NCBI RefSeq assembly: GCF_014635345.1
Contig: NZ_BMCU01000001.1
Coordinates: forward strand, 992,001-1,056,000
Direction: 5' to 3'
Origin: Rhodococcoides trifolii
Lineage (GTDB): Bacteria > Actinomycetota > Actinomycetes > Mycobacteriales > Mycobacteriaceae
DNA: 64,000 bases
Shown here: positions 1-9,360 of the stretch, in pieces
How the letters are laid out: every line of letters begins with the position of its first letter
How positions within the stretch are numbered: position 1 is the first letter of the stretch
The notes under the pieces: model-generated
Told to the model about the DNA's origin: nothing
Database searches by the model: none
The model's input: the letters and a program-made list of their open reading frames with translations, nothing else
Program-made: the position numbers and the translations under genes

Positions 1-406
<406 letters not shown>

Positions 407-409
407 CGC

Positions 410-826
410 ATGCTGATCCCACGCCGGGTCAAGCACCGCAAGCAGCACCACCCGGGTCGTAGTGGCGCCGCCAAGGGCGGCACGCAGGTCACGTTCGGTG
501 AATGGGGCATTCAGGCTCTCGAGCCCGCTTACATCACCAACCGTCAGATCGAATCGGCTCGTATCGCGATCACTCGCCACATCAAGCGTGGCGGCAAGGT
601 CTGGATCAACATCTACCCGGACCGTCCGCTCACCAAGAAGCCTGCCGAGACCCGCATGGGTTCCGGTAAGGGTTCGCCGGAGTGGTGGATCGCCAACGTC
701 AAGCCGGGACGCGTGCTCTTCGAGCTCAGCTACCCCGACGAGCAGGTCGCGAAAGAGGCACTCACTCGCGCGATCCACAAGCTGCCGATCAAGGCACGCA
801 TCATCACGAGGGAGGTGCAGTTCTGA
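410..826 (+). CDS. rplP: 50S ribosomal protein L16
   Basis: The 138-residue protein is L16, a large-subunit protein at the A-site side of the peptidyl-transferase region. It begins [17 protein letters not shown] and carries the family stretches [31 protein letters not shown] and [11 protein letters not shown]. The length matches the bacterial family. The ATG at 410 follows the AAGGAGGG site at about 396-403, which fixes the start. Its TGA shares one base with the ATG of rpmC, which implies translational coupling in the S10 operon. Confidence 0.99.
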   Translation: MLIPRRVKHRKQHHPGRSGAAKGGTQVTFGEWGIQALEPAYITNRQIESARIAITRHIKRGGKVWINIYPDRPLTKKPAETRMGSGKGSPEWWIANVKPGRVLFELSYPDEQVAKEALTRAIHKLPIKARIITREVQF

Positions 827-1071
827 TGGCTACCGGTACCCCGGCTGCTGAGCTCCGCGAGCTCACAGAAGAAGAACTGATCACCCGCCTTCGTGAGTCG
901 AAGGAGGAGCTGTTCAACCTCCGCTTCCAGATGGCCACCGGCCAGCTGGACAACAACCGTCGTCTGCGCGTGGTTCGCCACGAGATCGCGCGGATCTACA
1001 CAGTGATGCGCGAGCGTGAGCTCGGGCTTGCTGCCGGACCGGCCGAGGACACGGCAGGTGACGCAGCATGA
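826..1071 (+). CDS. rpmC: 50S ribosomal protein L29
   Basis: The protein has 81 residues and is L29, a helical hairpin protein at the exit-tunnel rim. The L29 signature is visible as [24 protein letters not shown] followed by the second helix with [16 protein letters not shown]. It is slightly longer than a typical L29 of 65-75 residues because of an acidic and Ala-rich C-terminal tail. The start ATG overlaps the rplP stop by one base, and its own stop overlaps the rpsQ start by four (ATGA). Confidence 0.98.
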   Translation: MATGTPAAELRELTEEELITRLRESKEELFNLRFQMATGQLDNNRRLRVVRHEIARIYTVMRERELGLAAGPAEDTAGDAA

Positions 1072-1352
1072 GCGAGGAAACAGTGACCAGCACAGAAGCA
1101 ACGCGCAACAGCCGCAAGGTTCGTATCGGCTACGTCGTCTCCGACAAGATGGAGAAGACGATCGTCGTCGAGCTCGAGGACCGTGTGAAGCACGCCCTCT
1201 ACGGCAAGATCATCCGCCGCACCACCAAGGTGAAGGCACATGACGAGAACGGAGTTGCCGGCGTCGGCGACCGCGTTCAGCTCATGGAGACCCGTCCCCT
1301 GTCCGCCACGAAGCACTGGCGGCTCGTGGAGGTTCTCGAGAAGGCCAAGTAA
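1068..1352 (+). CDS. rpsQ: 30S ribosomal protein S17
   Basis: The 94-residue protein is S17, an OB-fold primary binder of 16S rRNA. Family features are [22 protein letters not shown], the [18 protein letters not shown] segment and the C-terminal [22 protein letters not shown]. An N-terminal extension of about 14 residues rich in Thr and Ser precedes the core, as is usual in actinobacteria. It is the last gene of this operon piece: an intrinsic terminator begins about 20 bp after the stop. In E. coli the next gene would be rplN; here rplN is 10 kb away. Confidence 0.98.
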   Translation: MSEETVTSTEATRNSRKVRIGYVVSDKMEKTIVVELEDRVKHALYGKIIRRTTKVKAHDENGVAGVGDRVQLMETRPLSATKHWRLVEVLEKAK

Positions 1353-1371
1353 GCCCTCTCTGTTCTCGAAG

Positions 1372-1403
1372 GCCCCGGTTGCGCTCAGCGCGGCCGGGGC
1401 TTT
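1372..1403 (+). terminator. Intrinsic terminator after rpsQ
   Basis: A 7-bp perfect GC stem (GCCCCGG at 1372-1378 and CCGGGGC at 1394-1400) encloses a 15-nt loop and is followed by TTTC. It ends the rpsC-rplP-rpmC-rpsQ transcript and separates it from the inserted genes. Confidence 0.75.
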
Positions 1404-1444
1404 CTGCGTGCCTGGCTAGACTCGTCCCACGGGAAGGGATGCCG

Positions 1445-2137
1445 ATGGATGCACTGTTCGAGTTCGCAGGAAACTACTGGTGGCTCGTCTTCGTCTTCGG
1501 CGGGTCCATCGCCGGTGCGGTGAAGGGTGTCGGTGCCGCCAACGAACGCCGCGCCGAACGGCGACTCGAGCGATACCGCATCAAACAGCAGTCCAAGGTC
1601 GCGGCGCTCGAGCTCACCAAGAAGACGAGCGCGGACAAGGACACGCAACGTCGCGGGATCGACAAGACCCTGGCCGAACACGACGACGTCAACATGCGCT
1701 GGTTCGCCTACGAGACCGACGTCATCAACCTGCTCGAGTACCCGATGATGACGAACATGCGTGATCCGATGACCGTCGCGTTCCATCGAGCGAAACTCGA
1801 GGCCGACTCCCTCCGACCGAACGCGGCGAACGACCTCGTCGGCGACATCGACGCGCAGAACTCGTATCGCGCTGCGGTACACGACTATTCGGTCGCCTTC
1901 GCGGCCGCCGAGTCCGAGGCCAAGCGCCGCCGCCGCGGAGACTTCAGTGAGCCGGAGCAGAACCGTCTGAACCGGGCACAGTCCTTGCTGCGGATGGCGA
2001 TGGATGGCGGCGCCACCCCCGCCGAGCGCCAAGCCGCCTACCGCAAGGCGCGCAGCGAACTCGAAGGACTTGTGACGCTGCCGACGACGGCCTACGCCCA
2101 GATCGAGCAGCGGATCGCCGGCGCGCTCGAAGCCTAG
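1445..2137 (+). CDS. Hypothetical single-pass membrane protein
   Basis: The protein has 230 residues and I do not recognise the family. It starts MDALFEFAGNYWWLVFVFGG, a single N-terminal hydrophobic segment of about 20 residues. A basic, helical stretch rich in Arg and Lys follows (about residues 32-75), and then a largely helical soluble domain ending in ELEGLVTLPTTAYAQIEQRI. ATG 1445 was chosen because GGGAAGGGA lies six bases upstream; the ATG at 1439 overlaps that ribosome site. The stop shares a CTAG with the convergent ATPase gene. No domain gives a function; a membrane-tethered scaffold is only a guess. Confidence 0.75.
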   Translation: MDALFEFAGNYWWLVFVFGGSIAGAVKGVGAANERRAERRLERYRIKQQSKVAALELTKKTSADKDTQRRGIDKTLAEHDDVNMRWFAYETDVINLLEYPMMTNMRDPMTVAFHRAKLEADSLRPNAANDLVGDIDAQNSYRAAVHDYSVAFAAAESEAKRRRRGDFSEPEQNRLNRAQSLLRMAMDGGATPAERQAAYRKARSELEGLVTLPTTAYAQIEQRIAGALEA

Positions 2138-5100
2138 GGTCGGGCGATCTCCAGCACTTCTTCTTCCGTCGGTGGGCTCTTCGGGTGGTACGTCAGGCAC
2201 AGTGGTGTCGCGGTGCGGCGGAACTCCGAGCCCTCGACGGCGGCGTAGAACTGACCGGCGGTCAGCCGTCCGACGTCGGGCACCGACCCGCCCTTGGCGC
2301 GTGCCATCTCCTGTGCGGCTGCGATCTGCGCGGGACTGTTCAGCAGGCCGTAGAACTGGGTCGACGCGTTGCCCGCGATCCGGTTGTGCAGACCCTTGGG
2401 CGCTTGCGTCGCGTAGACAAGCCCGAGTCCGTACTTACGGGCCTGCGACGCCAGAGCCAAGGTGCTTCGGGTAGCTGCCGTGGTGCGGTCGGACGGAGCG
2501 AAGTTCTGAGCCTCGTCCATCACGAACAGCCCGCCGAGTGGGCGGTCACCGGCCGGGTTCTTCTTGATCCACGCGAACAGGCCCATCTGCAGCTGGTTCA
2601 CGAAGTTCTGTTTCTGCTCCTCCGTGGTGAGTCCGGACAGGTTGACGACGGATACCCGCGCCTTTTTTCCGGCCGGAGGAGTGAGGAGGACGGCGGGATC
2701 GACCGGTGTTCCCGATCCCGCGAACATCGGGTCGTTGGTCATCGCGGCTTTCAGGTTCTCGGCGAGACCGGCCGCGATGCGCACCGCATCGCGCATCTCT
2801 GACACATCCTCGGGGAGGTCTTCGAGCAGGTCGACGAACTGCGCAAGGGTGCGTCCGCCGCTTCGGCCGAAGCTGTCGACGGCGCGGCGCAGCACCGCTT
2901 CACGGTGCGTCGCCTTCTCCGAGCCCCCCTTGATTCCCGCCGCCGGTGCGAGAGCTGCCATGGCGGACTCGACCGATTCGTCGAACTCGTCCGGATCGCC
3001 GAGCACCGACGCGAAGTCTGGTAACGGCTGGAAGCTCAGCGGTCGGCCCGCCGACTTGCGAGGCGTCCACACGACGACGTCCGTGTCGCGGAGATACGCA
3101 GCAGCTTTCGCTTCGTCGCCCGGCGGCCACGTACGCTCGTCGTCCGGCCACGGCGTTCCCAGCCGGGCAAGGTCGTTGTTGATGTCCAGCACGATCGACG
3201 AGACACCTTGCAGGGCAACCTCTTCGACTAATCGCCGGATGAGAACGGTTTTTCCCGAGCCCGATCCCGCGAAAATCGCGGTGTGTTTGCGAAGGGCTTC
3301 GAGCGCGATGTGGACTTCGGCGTTGGTGGTCACGTCACTGCCCACGACGATGGCGGGCGAGCGTGAGGCACCGGTAAGCTCCTCGGTCGCTTCGGGTTCG
3401 GCCGCGATGAGCGCGGTGTCGTCGTCGACCACACTGACCGCCGGCAGGACCTCACGGAACAGTTCGACGTCGTGCGCGGGTTTGCGTGCGAGCAGCCACG
3501 ACGTCAGAGCGGGCGAATTCTCCGCGAGCAGGGTGCCGATCGCGGACAGGGACCGACGATCCTCGTCGGACAGCGTCGCCTGAACGCCACCGGCACGTCG
3601 GAACGCGGCCAGCGTCTGCTCGGTCTTGGCTCCGTTGGGCCAGCCGGTGTTACGGATCAGGATCAACCGGCGGCGGGGCATGTCGATGTTCAAACCGGCG
3701 GCGGTCACGGCCTTTTCGACGCGCGCGAGCGCCGCGCGAGCGTTGAGGGTGGTGATGGCGCGGAAGCACCAATGTTCCTCGTCGTCGGTGTCTGTGTCGA
3801 CGGTGTGCCGCAGACGGGCGTGCAACGCGGGTTTGCCGCTGGGAGGTGGGTCCTGCGCCAGGCTGTCGTCCGAGCTCTGGTGCTCGTGAATCCACGCGGT
3901 CAGACCCGCCGACAGCAGTGCGGGGACGACGGTGTCCTCGGTGATGCCCGTGATCGCTGTCGTTAGGTCTGCTGCCGAACGCAATTCGGCATAACGGCTG
4001 TCGAGTGCATCCATTTCCTTCTGGAGAATCGGAGGCAGGACCGGCTTTTCCGACGGCCCGCTGCTCTCACGGAAATCGACGAGCTCCCGCGCTTCGCCCA
4101 CGTCCAGGCAGTGCCGGATGTGGCGGTCGACCGCGATCAGCAGTTGTCGAGGCGTGAAGTCGGGAGCCTGCTCGAACGCCTCGCGGGCGACCGGCCACGT
4201 CGCGTGCGGCGGCACGAATCCGATTTCGCGGAAGCAGGCCTGCAGGCGTCGTCCCAGAAGCAGTCGGCCCACTTCCGACGACGGGATACGCTCGAGATCC
4301 TGGGTGATCCGGAACCGGTCCTTCACCGGGCCGGTGCCGCGGGAGGCGATGAGGTCCCACGCGCTCGACAGTGCGGACAGCACGGATGCCGTGCGCGGCA
4401 ACGTTTCTCGCAGGGACATCAGTCCGTGAGCAAGATGCTCGACGACCTTGTCCTCCTGCGCATCGGCGGCAACCTTGTCCGCTCCGGTGCGGGCTTGCGC
4501 GACGAGGGTGTCGATCTGGTCGATGGCAAGGATCGTCGGGCCGGTGATCGCGAGCAGTCTGGAGATGTTCTCGGCGATGCCTTGGTGTCCGAGTTCGGCG
4601 CGGCGAATGCCCCACGGCTCGAACTCTTCCGGAGCGACGTCGTCGATGGACTGGAGGTAGGCGTCTCCGATGTCCTGCACGGTCGGATCCGGGGCGATGG
4701 ACAGCACGAGCGCGCGCAACGTGTGCTGCGACGTTCGTCGGTGCCGAGGATGAACCTTGTAGACGGCCGTCACGAACTCGTTCAGCGTCTCGAGGTCGAT
4801 CATCGACTCGCCCAACACCTTCGCGCGGCGCGCGTCGTCGATCCCGCCGAGTTCGCACATGCGTGTCAACATCAAGCCGAGCTGGCTCACGCCGGCCCGG
4901 CCCGACGGGCGCGTGAGGTCGTCGAGCATGCCCATCAACGTCGAGCGCCAGAAACCGGCCGCGTCGAGGAGTCGAATCAGGAAGAAGTAGCCGCCCCGTT
5001 CCTGCACCTCCTCGCGCACCTGACCGAGCAAGTGGGTCTTGCCCGATCCCGCCGGTCCGCGGACGACGACACCCAGAGGGCTTGCGTCGTCGGACTTCTC

Positions 5101-5271
5101 CGCGTCGGCATACGCGTTCATGACGTCGGAGAAGACGCGGTCGTGAAGGCCGGGGACGTGCACGTCGGACTGCGAGCGCCAGACGTCGTCGGGCGTGGGA
5201 GCCCAACTCAGGCGGACGGATTCGAGTGCGTGGATCTGATCGGCTGCGGTGCTCACTGGACTACCTATCAC
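2134..5271 (-). CDS. Two-ATPase protein: N-terminal AAA, C-terminal HerA/DUF87-like
   Basis: The protein has 1045 residues with two P-loop ATPase regions. The first, near residues 68-80, has the Walker A VRGPAGSGKTHLL and resembles AAA/STAND-type ATPases, with ILAIDQIDTLV as a probable Walker B. The second starts near residue 660 with AIFAGSGSGKTVLIRRL, has Walker B GLFVMDEAQNF near 914, then a sensor-like YATQAPKGLHNRIAGN. That second set is typical of the HerA/VirB4/FtsK class of DNA- or protein-pumping hexameric motors. It is the last gene of a three-gene operon, and its GTG start overlaps the preceding stop (GTGA). With a nuclease-like gene in the same operon it probably acts on DNA; the role is inferred. 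Confidence 0.85.
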   Translation of the reverse strand: MIGSPVSTAADQIHALESVRLSWAPTPDDVWRSQSDVHVPGLHDRVFSDVMNAYADAEKSDDASPLGVVVRGPAGSGKTHLLGQVREEVQERGGYFFLIRLLDAAGFWRSTLMGMLDDLTRPSGRAGVSQLGLMLTRMCELGGIDDARRAKVLGESMIDLETLNEFVTAVYKVHPRHRRTSQHTLRALVLSIAPDPTVQDIGDAYLQSIDDVAPEEFEPWGIRRAELGHQGIAENISRLLAITGPTILAIDQIDTLVAQARTGADKVAADAQEDKVVEHLAHGLMSLRETLPRTASVLSALSSAWDLIASRGTGPVKDRFRITQDLERIPSSEVGRLLLGRRLQACFREIGFVPPHATWPVAREAFEQAPDFTPRQLLIAVDRHIRHCLDVGEARELVDFRESSGPSEKPVLPPILQKEMDALDSRYAELRSAADLTTAITGITEDTVVPALLSAGLTAWIHEHQSSDDSLAQDPPPSGKPALHARLRHTVDTDTDDEEHWCFRAITTLNARAALARVEKAVTAAGLNIDMPRRRLILIRNTGWPNGAKTEQTLAAFRRAGGVQATLSDEDRRSLSAIGTLLAENSPALTSWLLARKPAHDVELFREVLPAVSVVDDDTALIAAEPEATEELTGASRSPAIVVGSDVTTNAEVHIALEALRKHTAIFAGSGSGKTVLIRRLVEEVALQGVSSIVLDINNDLARLGTPWPDDERTWPPGDEAKAAAYLRDTDVVVWTPRKSAGRPLSFQPLPDFASVLGDPDEFDESVESAMAALAPAAGIKGGSEKATHREAVLRRAVDSFGRSGGRTLAQFVDLLEDLPEDVSEMRDAVRIAAGLAENLKAAMTNDPMFAGSGTPVDPAVLLTPPAGKKARVSVVNLSGLTTEEQKQNFVNQLQMGLFAWIKKNPAGDRPLGGLFVMDEAQNFAPSDRTTAATRSTLALASQARKYGLGLVYATQAPKGLHNRIAGNASTQFYGLLNSPAQIAAAQEMARAKGGSVPDVGRLTAGQFYAAVEGSEFRRTATPLCLTYHPKSPPTEEEVLEIARP

Positions 5272-5933
5272 GAGTGGATCGCCAGAAGGTGGTTGTGCTG
5301 GTTGCCGACGACGACGGCAGCATCGCGGTCCTCGTCGGTGAGCGTCTTCTGATTCTCTTCCGGAATCAGGTGCACCCCCGGTTCGCGTTGGAGTTCGTAG
5401 ATCGCGGCGTCGAGGTCGGCGCGGGGGATTCCGTCCAGAGCGGGCCGTAGACGCGAGAGCCGCACGTACGCACCGGGTTCGGAGGCCAGGGACGCGTAGG
5501 CGTCCCGCACATGTTGGGCGACGTCGGTGGCCGGACCGATCACGATGGGTGCCCGGTCCGGTGCCACCGAGATCACGGACGGGGTGTCACGGGGGAAGAA
5601 CACTTCGGCCGGGCGTATGTCGTCGCGGTGGAACCACCGCCCGAGGCCGGCCATCACGGTGAAGAGGGCCTTGCTGGGTCCAGCGGCGCCCTTGGGTGCC
5701 TCGGTTCCCATGAGGTCCGAGCAGAACTTCCAGCCCTTGTCGGTGAGTTCGAGGGTCATCGACCGACCGTCCTTGCCGATGTCGATGAGACCGCGGTTCT
5801 GCAGTCGGTCGCGCTGGGGTTTCTTCAGCTCCGGACCCAGCGTTGCCAGGTCCGGGTTCCGCACCGAGCGAGCCTCGGCCATCAGAACCATCAGCACCGC
5901 GATCTCCGTGCCGGTCAACTCGTCCGCGCTCAC
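5268..5933 (-). CDS. Winged-helix-like protein of the HerA operon
   Basis: The 221-residue protein has no catalytic motif that I recognise. The N-terminal 80 residues read like a winged helix of the MarR/Lrp style: an initial helix (LTGTEIAVLMVLMAEARSV), a putative recognition region (LGPELKKPQRDRLQNRGLID) and a wing (DGRSMTLELTDKGW). A second, similar segment follows at about 100-190 (GLGRWFHRDDIRPAEVF and LSRLRPALDGIPRADLDAAI). It could bind DNA or act as an adaptor for the ATPase. It sits between the nuclease-like and ATPase genes with 4-bp overlaps on both sides, so the three products are probably made in fixed proportion. Confidence 0.7.
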   Translation of the reverse strand: MSADELTGTEIAVLMVLMAEARSVRNPDLATLGPELKKPQRDRLQNRGLIDIGKDGRSMTLELTDKGWKFCSDLMGTEAPKGAAGPSKALFTVMAGLGRWFHRDDIRPAEVFFPRDTPSVISVAPDRAPIVIGPATDVAQHVRDAYASLASEPGAYVRLSRLRPALDGIPRADLDAAIYELQREPGVHLIPEENQKTLTDEDRDAAVVVGNQHNHLLAIHS

Positions 5934-6946
5934 GTGTGAGCCCCCTTCGATCGTTGTGTCACAGCTTGGTGGATTGTCGCCAACACGCGTTCATGGTCGG
6001 CGTGCACGTCGTCGTTGGTGAATCGCAGAACCATGTAACCGTGCGTCTGCAGCGCATTGTCGCGGGAGCGGTCGGCGGAGAACTTGCCCCGCGCTCGATG
6101 CTCGGGGCCGTCGATCTCGACGACCACCTTCGCGTCGGCCCACAGCACGTCGACCGTGAACGGCGGGGACAGCTCGGTGAGCTTCAAGGTGCGGTTGTGG
6201 CCGCGGCCGGCCGCCCACTCACGCGCGGACAACAGTCGACACAGCGTGTCTTCCGCCGCGCTCGCCGCGTGCGGGCGACCTTCGACGGGTGGAAAGCTCA
6301 TCGGGCGGAATCGGTCCACGATCGTCACCACGTCGGCCGGCGCACGCGGCGCATCGACGCGGACCCGGGGAAAGCGGTCGACCTCGTCGGCGCCGATCAA
6401 CCACACGCCGATGCTGTTGCTGCACAACCATTCCGCCATGGCCGACACGGCGTCTCGGTCGGCGTCGGCAGGCACGTCGACGATCAGCACGGTCGTCGAG
6501 CGACCGTGTGCGGCGGCGATGACACGGCCGGCTTCGGTCGCTCGGGTCTCGCGAGCGAAGGCGTCGCCCCGCGGCGCGCGTTCGTCCATCCGCGCGTCCA
6601 CGAGGTGCGCGAGGTACGGCCCGAAGAGATTCGACGTCGACGCGACGTCGTGAGCTCGTACCCGGGCGCTGTCTCGTGCCAGATTCGACCGGTCGTCGTC
6701 GCTGTACCCCGGCAGCCAGATCGGGACGAGGTCCACGGCCGCCTGTTCGAGCGCATCGACCACCGCGGCCGCCATCTGCGAGGCGGTGCCTGCGGTGAGC
6801 GCGAAGAAGAGCGGGGCGGGGGCGTCGGCTGGCAGCGGATCCACCGACTCGGCGAGATCACGGAACGACGGACCGTCGAGTCGGACCACCCGATCGAGGG
6901 GCAACCGTCGCCACCAGGGCGGCGCGTCGAAGTCGACTGCGGTCAC
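5930..6946 (-). CDS. Protein with C-terminal DUF559/Vsr-like endonuclease domain
   Basis: The protein is about 338 residues from the GTG at 6946, chosen because GGGGGTGA lies about seven bases upstream and because earlier in-frame starts run into the neighbouring gene. The first 220 residues are of unknown fold. The C-terminal 110 residues look like a DUF559/very-short-patch-repair nuclease: FTVDVLWADAKVVVEIDGPEH, then KFSADRSRDNALQTHGYMVLRF, giving the D...E-x-D...H...DR.RD pattern of a PD-(D/E)xK enzyme. It is first in the operon with the winged-helix-like and HerA-like genes. DNA cleavage is inferred from the motif. Confidence 0.75.
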   Translation of the reverse strand: MTAVDFDAPPWWRRLPLDRVVRLDGPSFRDLAESVDPLPADAPAPLFFALTAGTASQMAAAVVDALEQAAVDLVPIWLPGYSDDDRSNLARDSARVRAHDVASTSNLFGPYLAHLVDARMDERAPRGDAFARETRATEAGRVIAAAHGRSTTVLIVDVPADADRDAVSAMAEWLCSNSIGVWLIGADEVDRFPRVRVDAPRAPADVVTIVDRFRPMSFPPVEGRPHAASAAEDTLCRLLSAREWAAGRGHNRTLKLTELSPPFTVDVLWADAKVVVEIDGPEHRARGKFSADRSRDNALQTHGYMVLRFTNDDVHADHERVLATIHQAVTQRSKGAHT

Positions 6947-7022
6947 AGCGGCGTCACCCCCATTTCGCCCGATTCCATCGTAGGAAACCGTACGCGGGAG
7001 CAAGAACCCGGGTCGGGCGGGC

Positions 7023-8303
7023 TCACCGTCCGAGCAGACCGCCCAGCGCCCCGCCGACACCGGACTGCTGGCCACCGCCGGTTCCGCCGATCATGCCGCC
7101 CGGCGGCTCCTCCGAAGGCTGCACCACGACGAAACCCTGTCCGGAGAACGAGAGTGTGAACCGTTCCCCGGTGCTCCGGCCGATGAGCGTCCCGAAGTTC
7201 ATCTGGTCGTTTCGCTTCACGCCCGTCTGCAGGCTCGACGACCAGCACACAGCGGCCTGCGGATCGGCGAAGGTCGGCTGGTCCACGTTCAGCACCACCG
7301 GGACGCCGTCGGTGGTGATCGCGATGCGACCGCGGCCGGTGAAGACGCAGTTGAACAGCCCGGCGTTGCTGCCCATCGCGGCGCCCTGCACACGGCCGAT
7401 CTTGTACGACAGAGTCGTGTCGAACGCCAGGACGTTGGCACCGTTGATGGTGAGACCGTCGCTGCCGTCGAGGTCGATGATGTGGACGTCCTGGGCGGCG
7501 TTGGCGAGGAACAGGTCGCCCCGACCGCTGACCTTCATCAGCGGCACTCCTTCACCGGAAAGCTTCTGCCGGACGATGTTTCCGATGCCGCCGGCGCCGA
7601 GGGCTTCGAACTTCAGGTCGCCCTGGTACGCGATCATGGATCCGGCGCGGGCCATGACCTCACCGTTCATGCCGACCTTGGCCATTTTGCTGCCCTGCTT
7701 CTGAATTCCGACGCCGGCGGTCGATTCGGCGTAGTTCGGGGCGAACAGTTCGCTCTGCATGGGTAGCGCTCCCTGGGTCGGTACTGGTGCTGGTGCCGCT
7801 TGCTGTGCGGGTGGCTCGTCGTCGATCGAGATGCCGAATGCAATCGCGATTCCGGCCAATCCGTTGTCGAATCCCTGGCCGACGGCGCGAATTTTCCAGG
7901 CGCCGCTGCGTCGGTAGATTTCCAGGCAGACGACGGCCGACTCGGTGCTCAATCCGGTGATGTCGAAATGCACCACTTCCTGTCCGCTGGGGTCGGCGAC
8001 GCCGATGGCCAGGAACCCGGCTCCAGCGAAAGTCGCCGGACCGGTTCCGTCGAGGCTTGCGGTGATGGCGACGGTCTCGACGTCGGGCGGGAGGGCACTC
8101 GTCTGCACGTGGACGATCGAACCGTCGTAGCGCACTCCGGGGCCGGACGGGTTGTTGAAGAAGACGAGGTCGTCGTCGGACCTGACCTTGCCGTCGGCGG
8201 CGAGCAGGAGTGCGGACACGTCCAGCGCCGATGCCCCGGCGACCGTCACTCCGAGCGTCTCCGACGGCGCGGGACAGTTCTCTCCGCGGGCGAGGGTCTT
8301 CAC
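7023..8303 (-). CDS. TerD domain fused to AIM24 family domain
   Basis: The protein has 426 residues. The N-terminal half (about 1-185) is a TerD-type calcium-binding stress domain: it starts VKTLARGENCPAPSETLGV, and has LLLAADGKVRSDDDLVFFNNP and FDITGLSTESAVVCLEIYRRSGAWKIRAVGQGF. After a short Ala/Pro linker the C-terminal half is an AIM24/TIGR00266 beta-rich domain (QGDLKFEALGAGG, LMKVSGRGDLFLAN), ending in a Gly-rich tail. TerD proteins are linked to tellurite and envelope stress responses; AIM24 has no settled function. The GTG at 8303 gives the normal TerD N-terminus; longer starts add an Arg-rich segment unlike the family. Confidence 0.88.
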   Translation of the reverse strand: MKTLARGENCPAPSETLGVTVAGASALDVSALLLAADGKVRSDDDLVFFNNPSGPGVRYDGSIVHVQTSALPPDVETVAITASLDGTGPATFAGAGFLAIGVADPSGQEVVHFDITGLSTESAVVCLEIYRRSGAWKIRAVGQGFDNGLAGIAIAFGISIDDEPPAQQAAPAPVPTQGALPMQSELFAPNYAESTAGVGIQKQGSKMAKVGMNGEVMARAGSMIAYQGDLKFEALGAGGIGNIVRQKLSGEGVPLMKVSGRGDLFLANAAQDVHIIDLDGSDGLTINGANVLAFDTTLSYKIGRVQGAAMGSNAGLFNCVFTGRGRIAITTDGVPVVLNVDQPTFADPQAAVCWSSSLQTGVKRNDQMNFGTLIGRSTGERFTLSFSGQGFVVVQPSEEPPGGMIGGTGGGQQSGVGGALGGLLGR

Positions 8304-8325
8304 GGCGTCCAGTGTGCACGGATTC

Positions 8326-9360
8326 CTACTGCCCGTCGACACCCACCGAATCGTCGAACGTCGCCGTGACGTCGGACGGCGGAACCAGCCCCCACGTCTC
8401 GAGTTGCTTCCGAACCTGCTCGGCTGCATCGATGTTCAACGGTCCGCTCGTCCACAGGGCGTACGGCAGGTTCAGGAACCGACGGTCGACGACGGCGGGA
8501 ATCTGCGAGATCCCCGGCCGCGCGTCGAGAAGTGCAACCTTCTCCTGAAAACTCTGCGGCGGGTAGTCGACGAACAGGAAGGCGTCGGGGTTTGCGGCGG
8601 CCACCCGTTCCCAGGACACGGCGGTCCAGGTGTCGTCGAGGTCGGCGAGCGCGTTGACGCCACCGGCGGCGTCGATGATGGCCTGCGGCGCGCCGAACTT
8701 CCCACTCGAGAACACTGTGTCGCTCGCGCTGTCGAACAGGAAGATCACCGGCGGTCGTTCGGCCTTCGGGGCGGCGGACAACGCGTCGAGTCGGGTGTCG
8801 AGGTCGTCGACGACTTCTGTCGCGTCCTCGGTCCGGCCGGTGATGGTGCCGAGATTGGTCAGGTCGGTGCGCAGTGCGTCCCACGGCGCGACGACTCCGC
8901 GCGCCTGTTCGCCGTCACGTTGGCGGCAACTCTCGGTCAGCGTGTACGGCGCGATGCCGTCCTGCTCCAATGATGCGGGCGTGAGGTTCTTCTCCTCGCT
9001 GTAGCCGTAGTTCCATCCGGCCACCATCACGTCCGGATTCTGAGCCAATACTGTTTCACGCGAGGGGTATTCGGGCGCCACGGAGTTCAGGGCATCGACC
9101 GCGTCGCCGTAGTGCCGGCGCAGTGTCTCGGAGTCCCGTTGCACGCTCGAGACGGCTGCGACGGAATCCTGTGCGCCCAGCGCCAGTGCCATCGACACCA
9201 TGTTTCCGTCGTTGACGAACAATCGCTGTGCGGGAGAGGGAAATTGGACCTGTTCACCGCAGTTGGTGACGGAAATCGTGGCGGTATCGGTGGTAGCCGG
9301 CGCGCTGCAGGCCGTCAGGCCGACGACGAGCAGCAGGGCGGGGGCGAGAGTCTTCTTCAT
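8326..9360 (-). CDS. ABC importer substrate-binding lipoprotein (FepB/BtuF type)
   Basis: The 344-residue protein has a lipoprotein signal peptide MKKTLAPALLLVVGLTAC with lipobox LTAC, so it should be anchored outside the membrane. The remainder fits the two-lobed periplasmic binding proteins for iron-siderophores and cobalamin: early RLFVNDGNMVSMALALG, then LAQNPDVMVAGWNYGY, and the late PDAFLFVDYPP. The start overlaps the ATPase stop (ATGA), making it the third gene of the permease-ATPase-binding protein operon. I saw no iron box or cobalamin riboswitch upstream of the operon, so the ligand remains open; a ferric siderophore is the likeliest. Confidence 0.88.
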   Translation of the reverse strand: MKKTLAPALLLVVGLTACSAPATTDTATISVTNCGEQVQFPSPAQRLFVNDGNMVSMALALGAQDSVAAVSSVQRDSETLRRHYGDAVDALNSVAPEYPSRETVLAQNPDVMVAGWNYGYSEEKNLTPASLEQDGIAPYTLTESCRQRDGEQARGVVAPWDALRTDLTNLGTITGRTEDATEVVDDLDTRLDALSAAPKAERPPVIFLFDSASDTVFSSGKFGAPQAIIDAAGGVNALADLDDTWTAVSWERVAAANPDAFLFVDYPPQSFQEKVALLDARPGISQIPAVVDRRFLNLPYALWTSGPLNIDAAEQVRKQLETWGLVPPSDVTATFDDSVGVDGQ

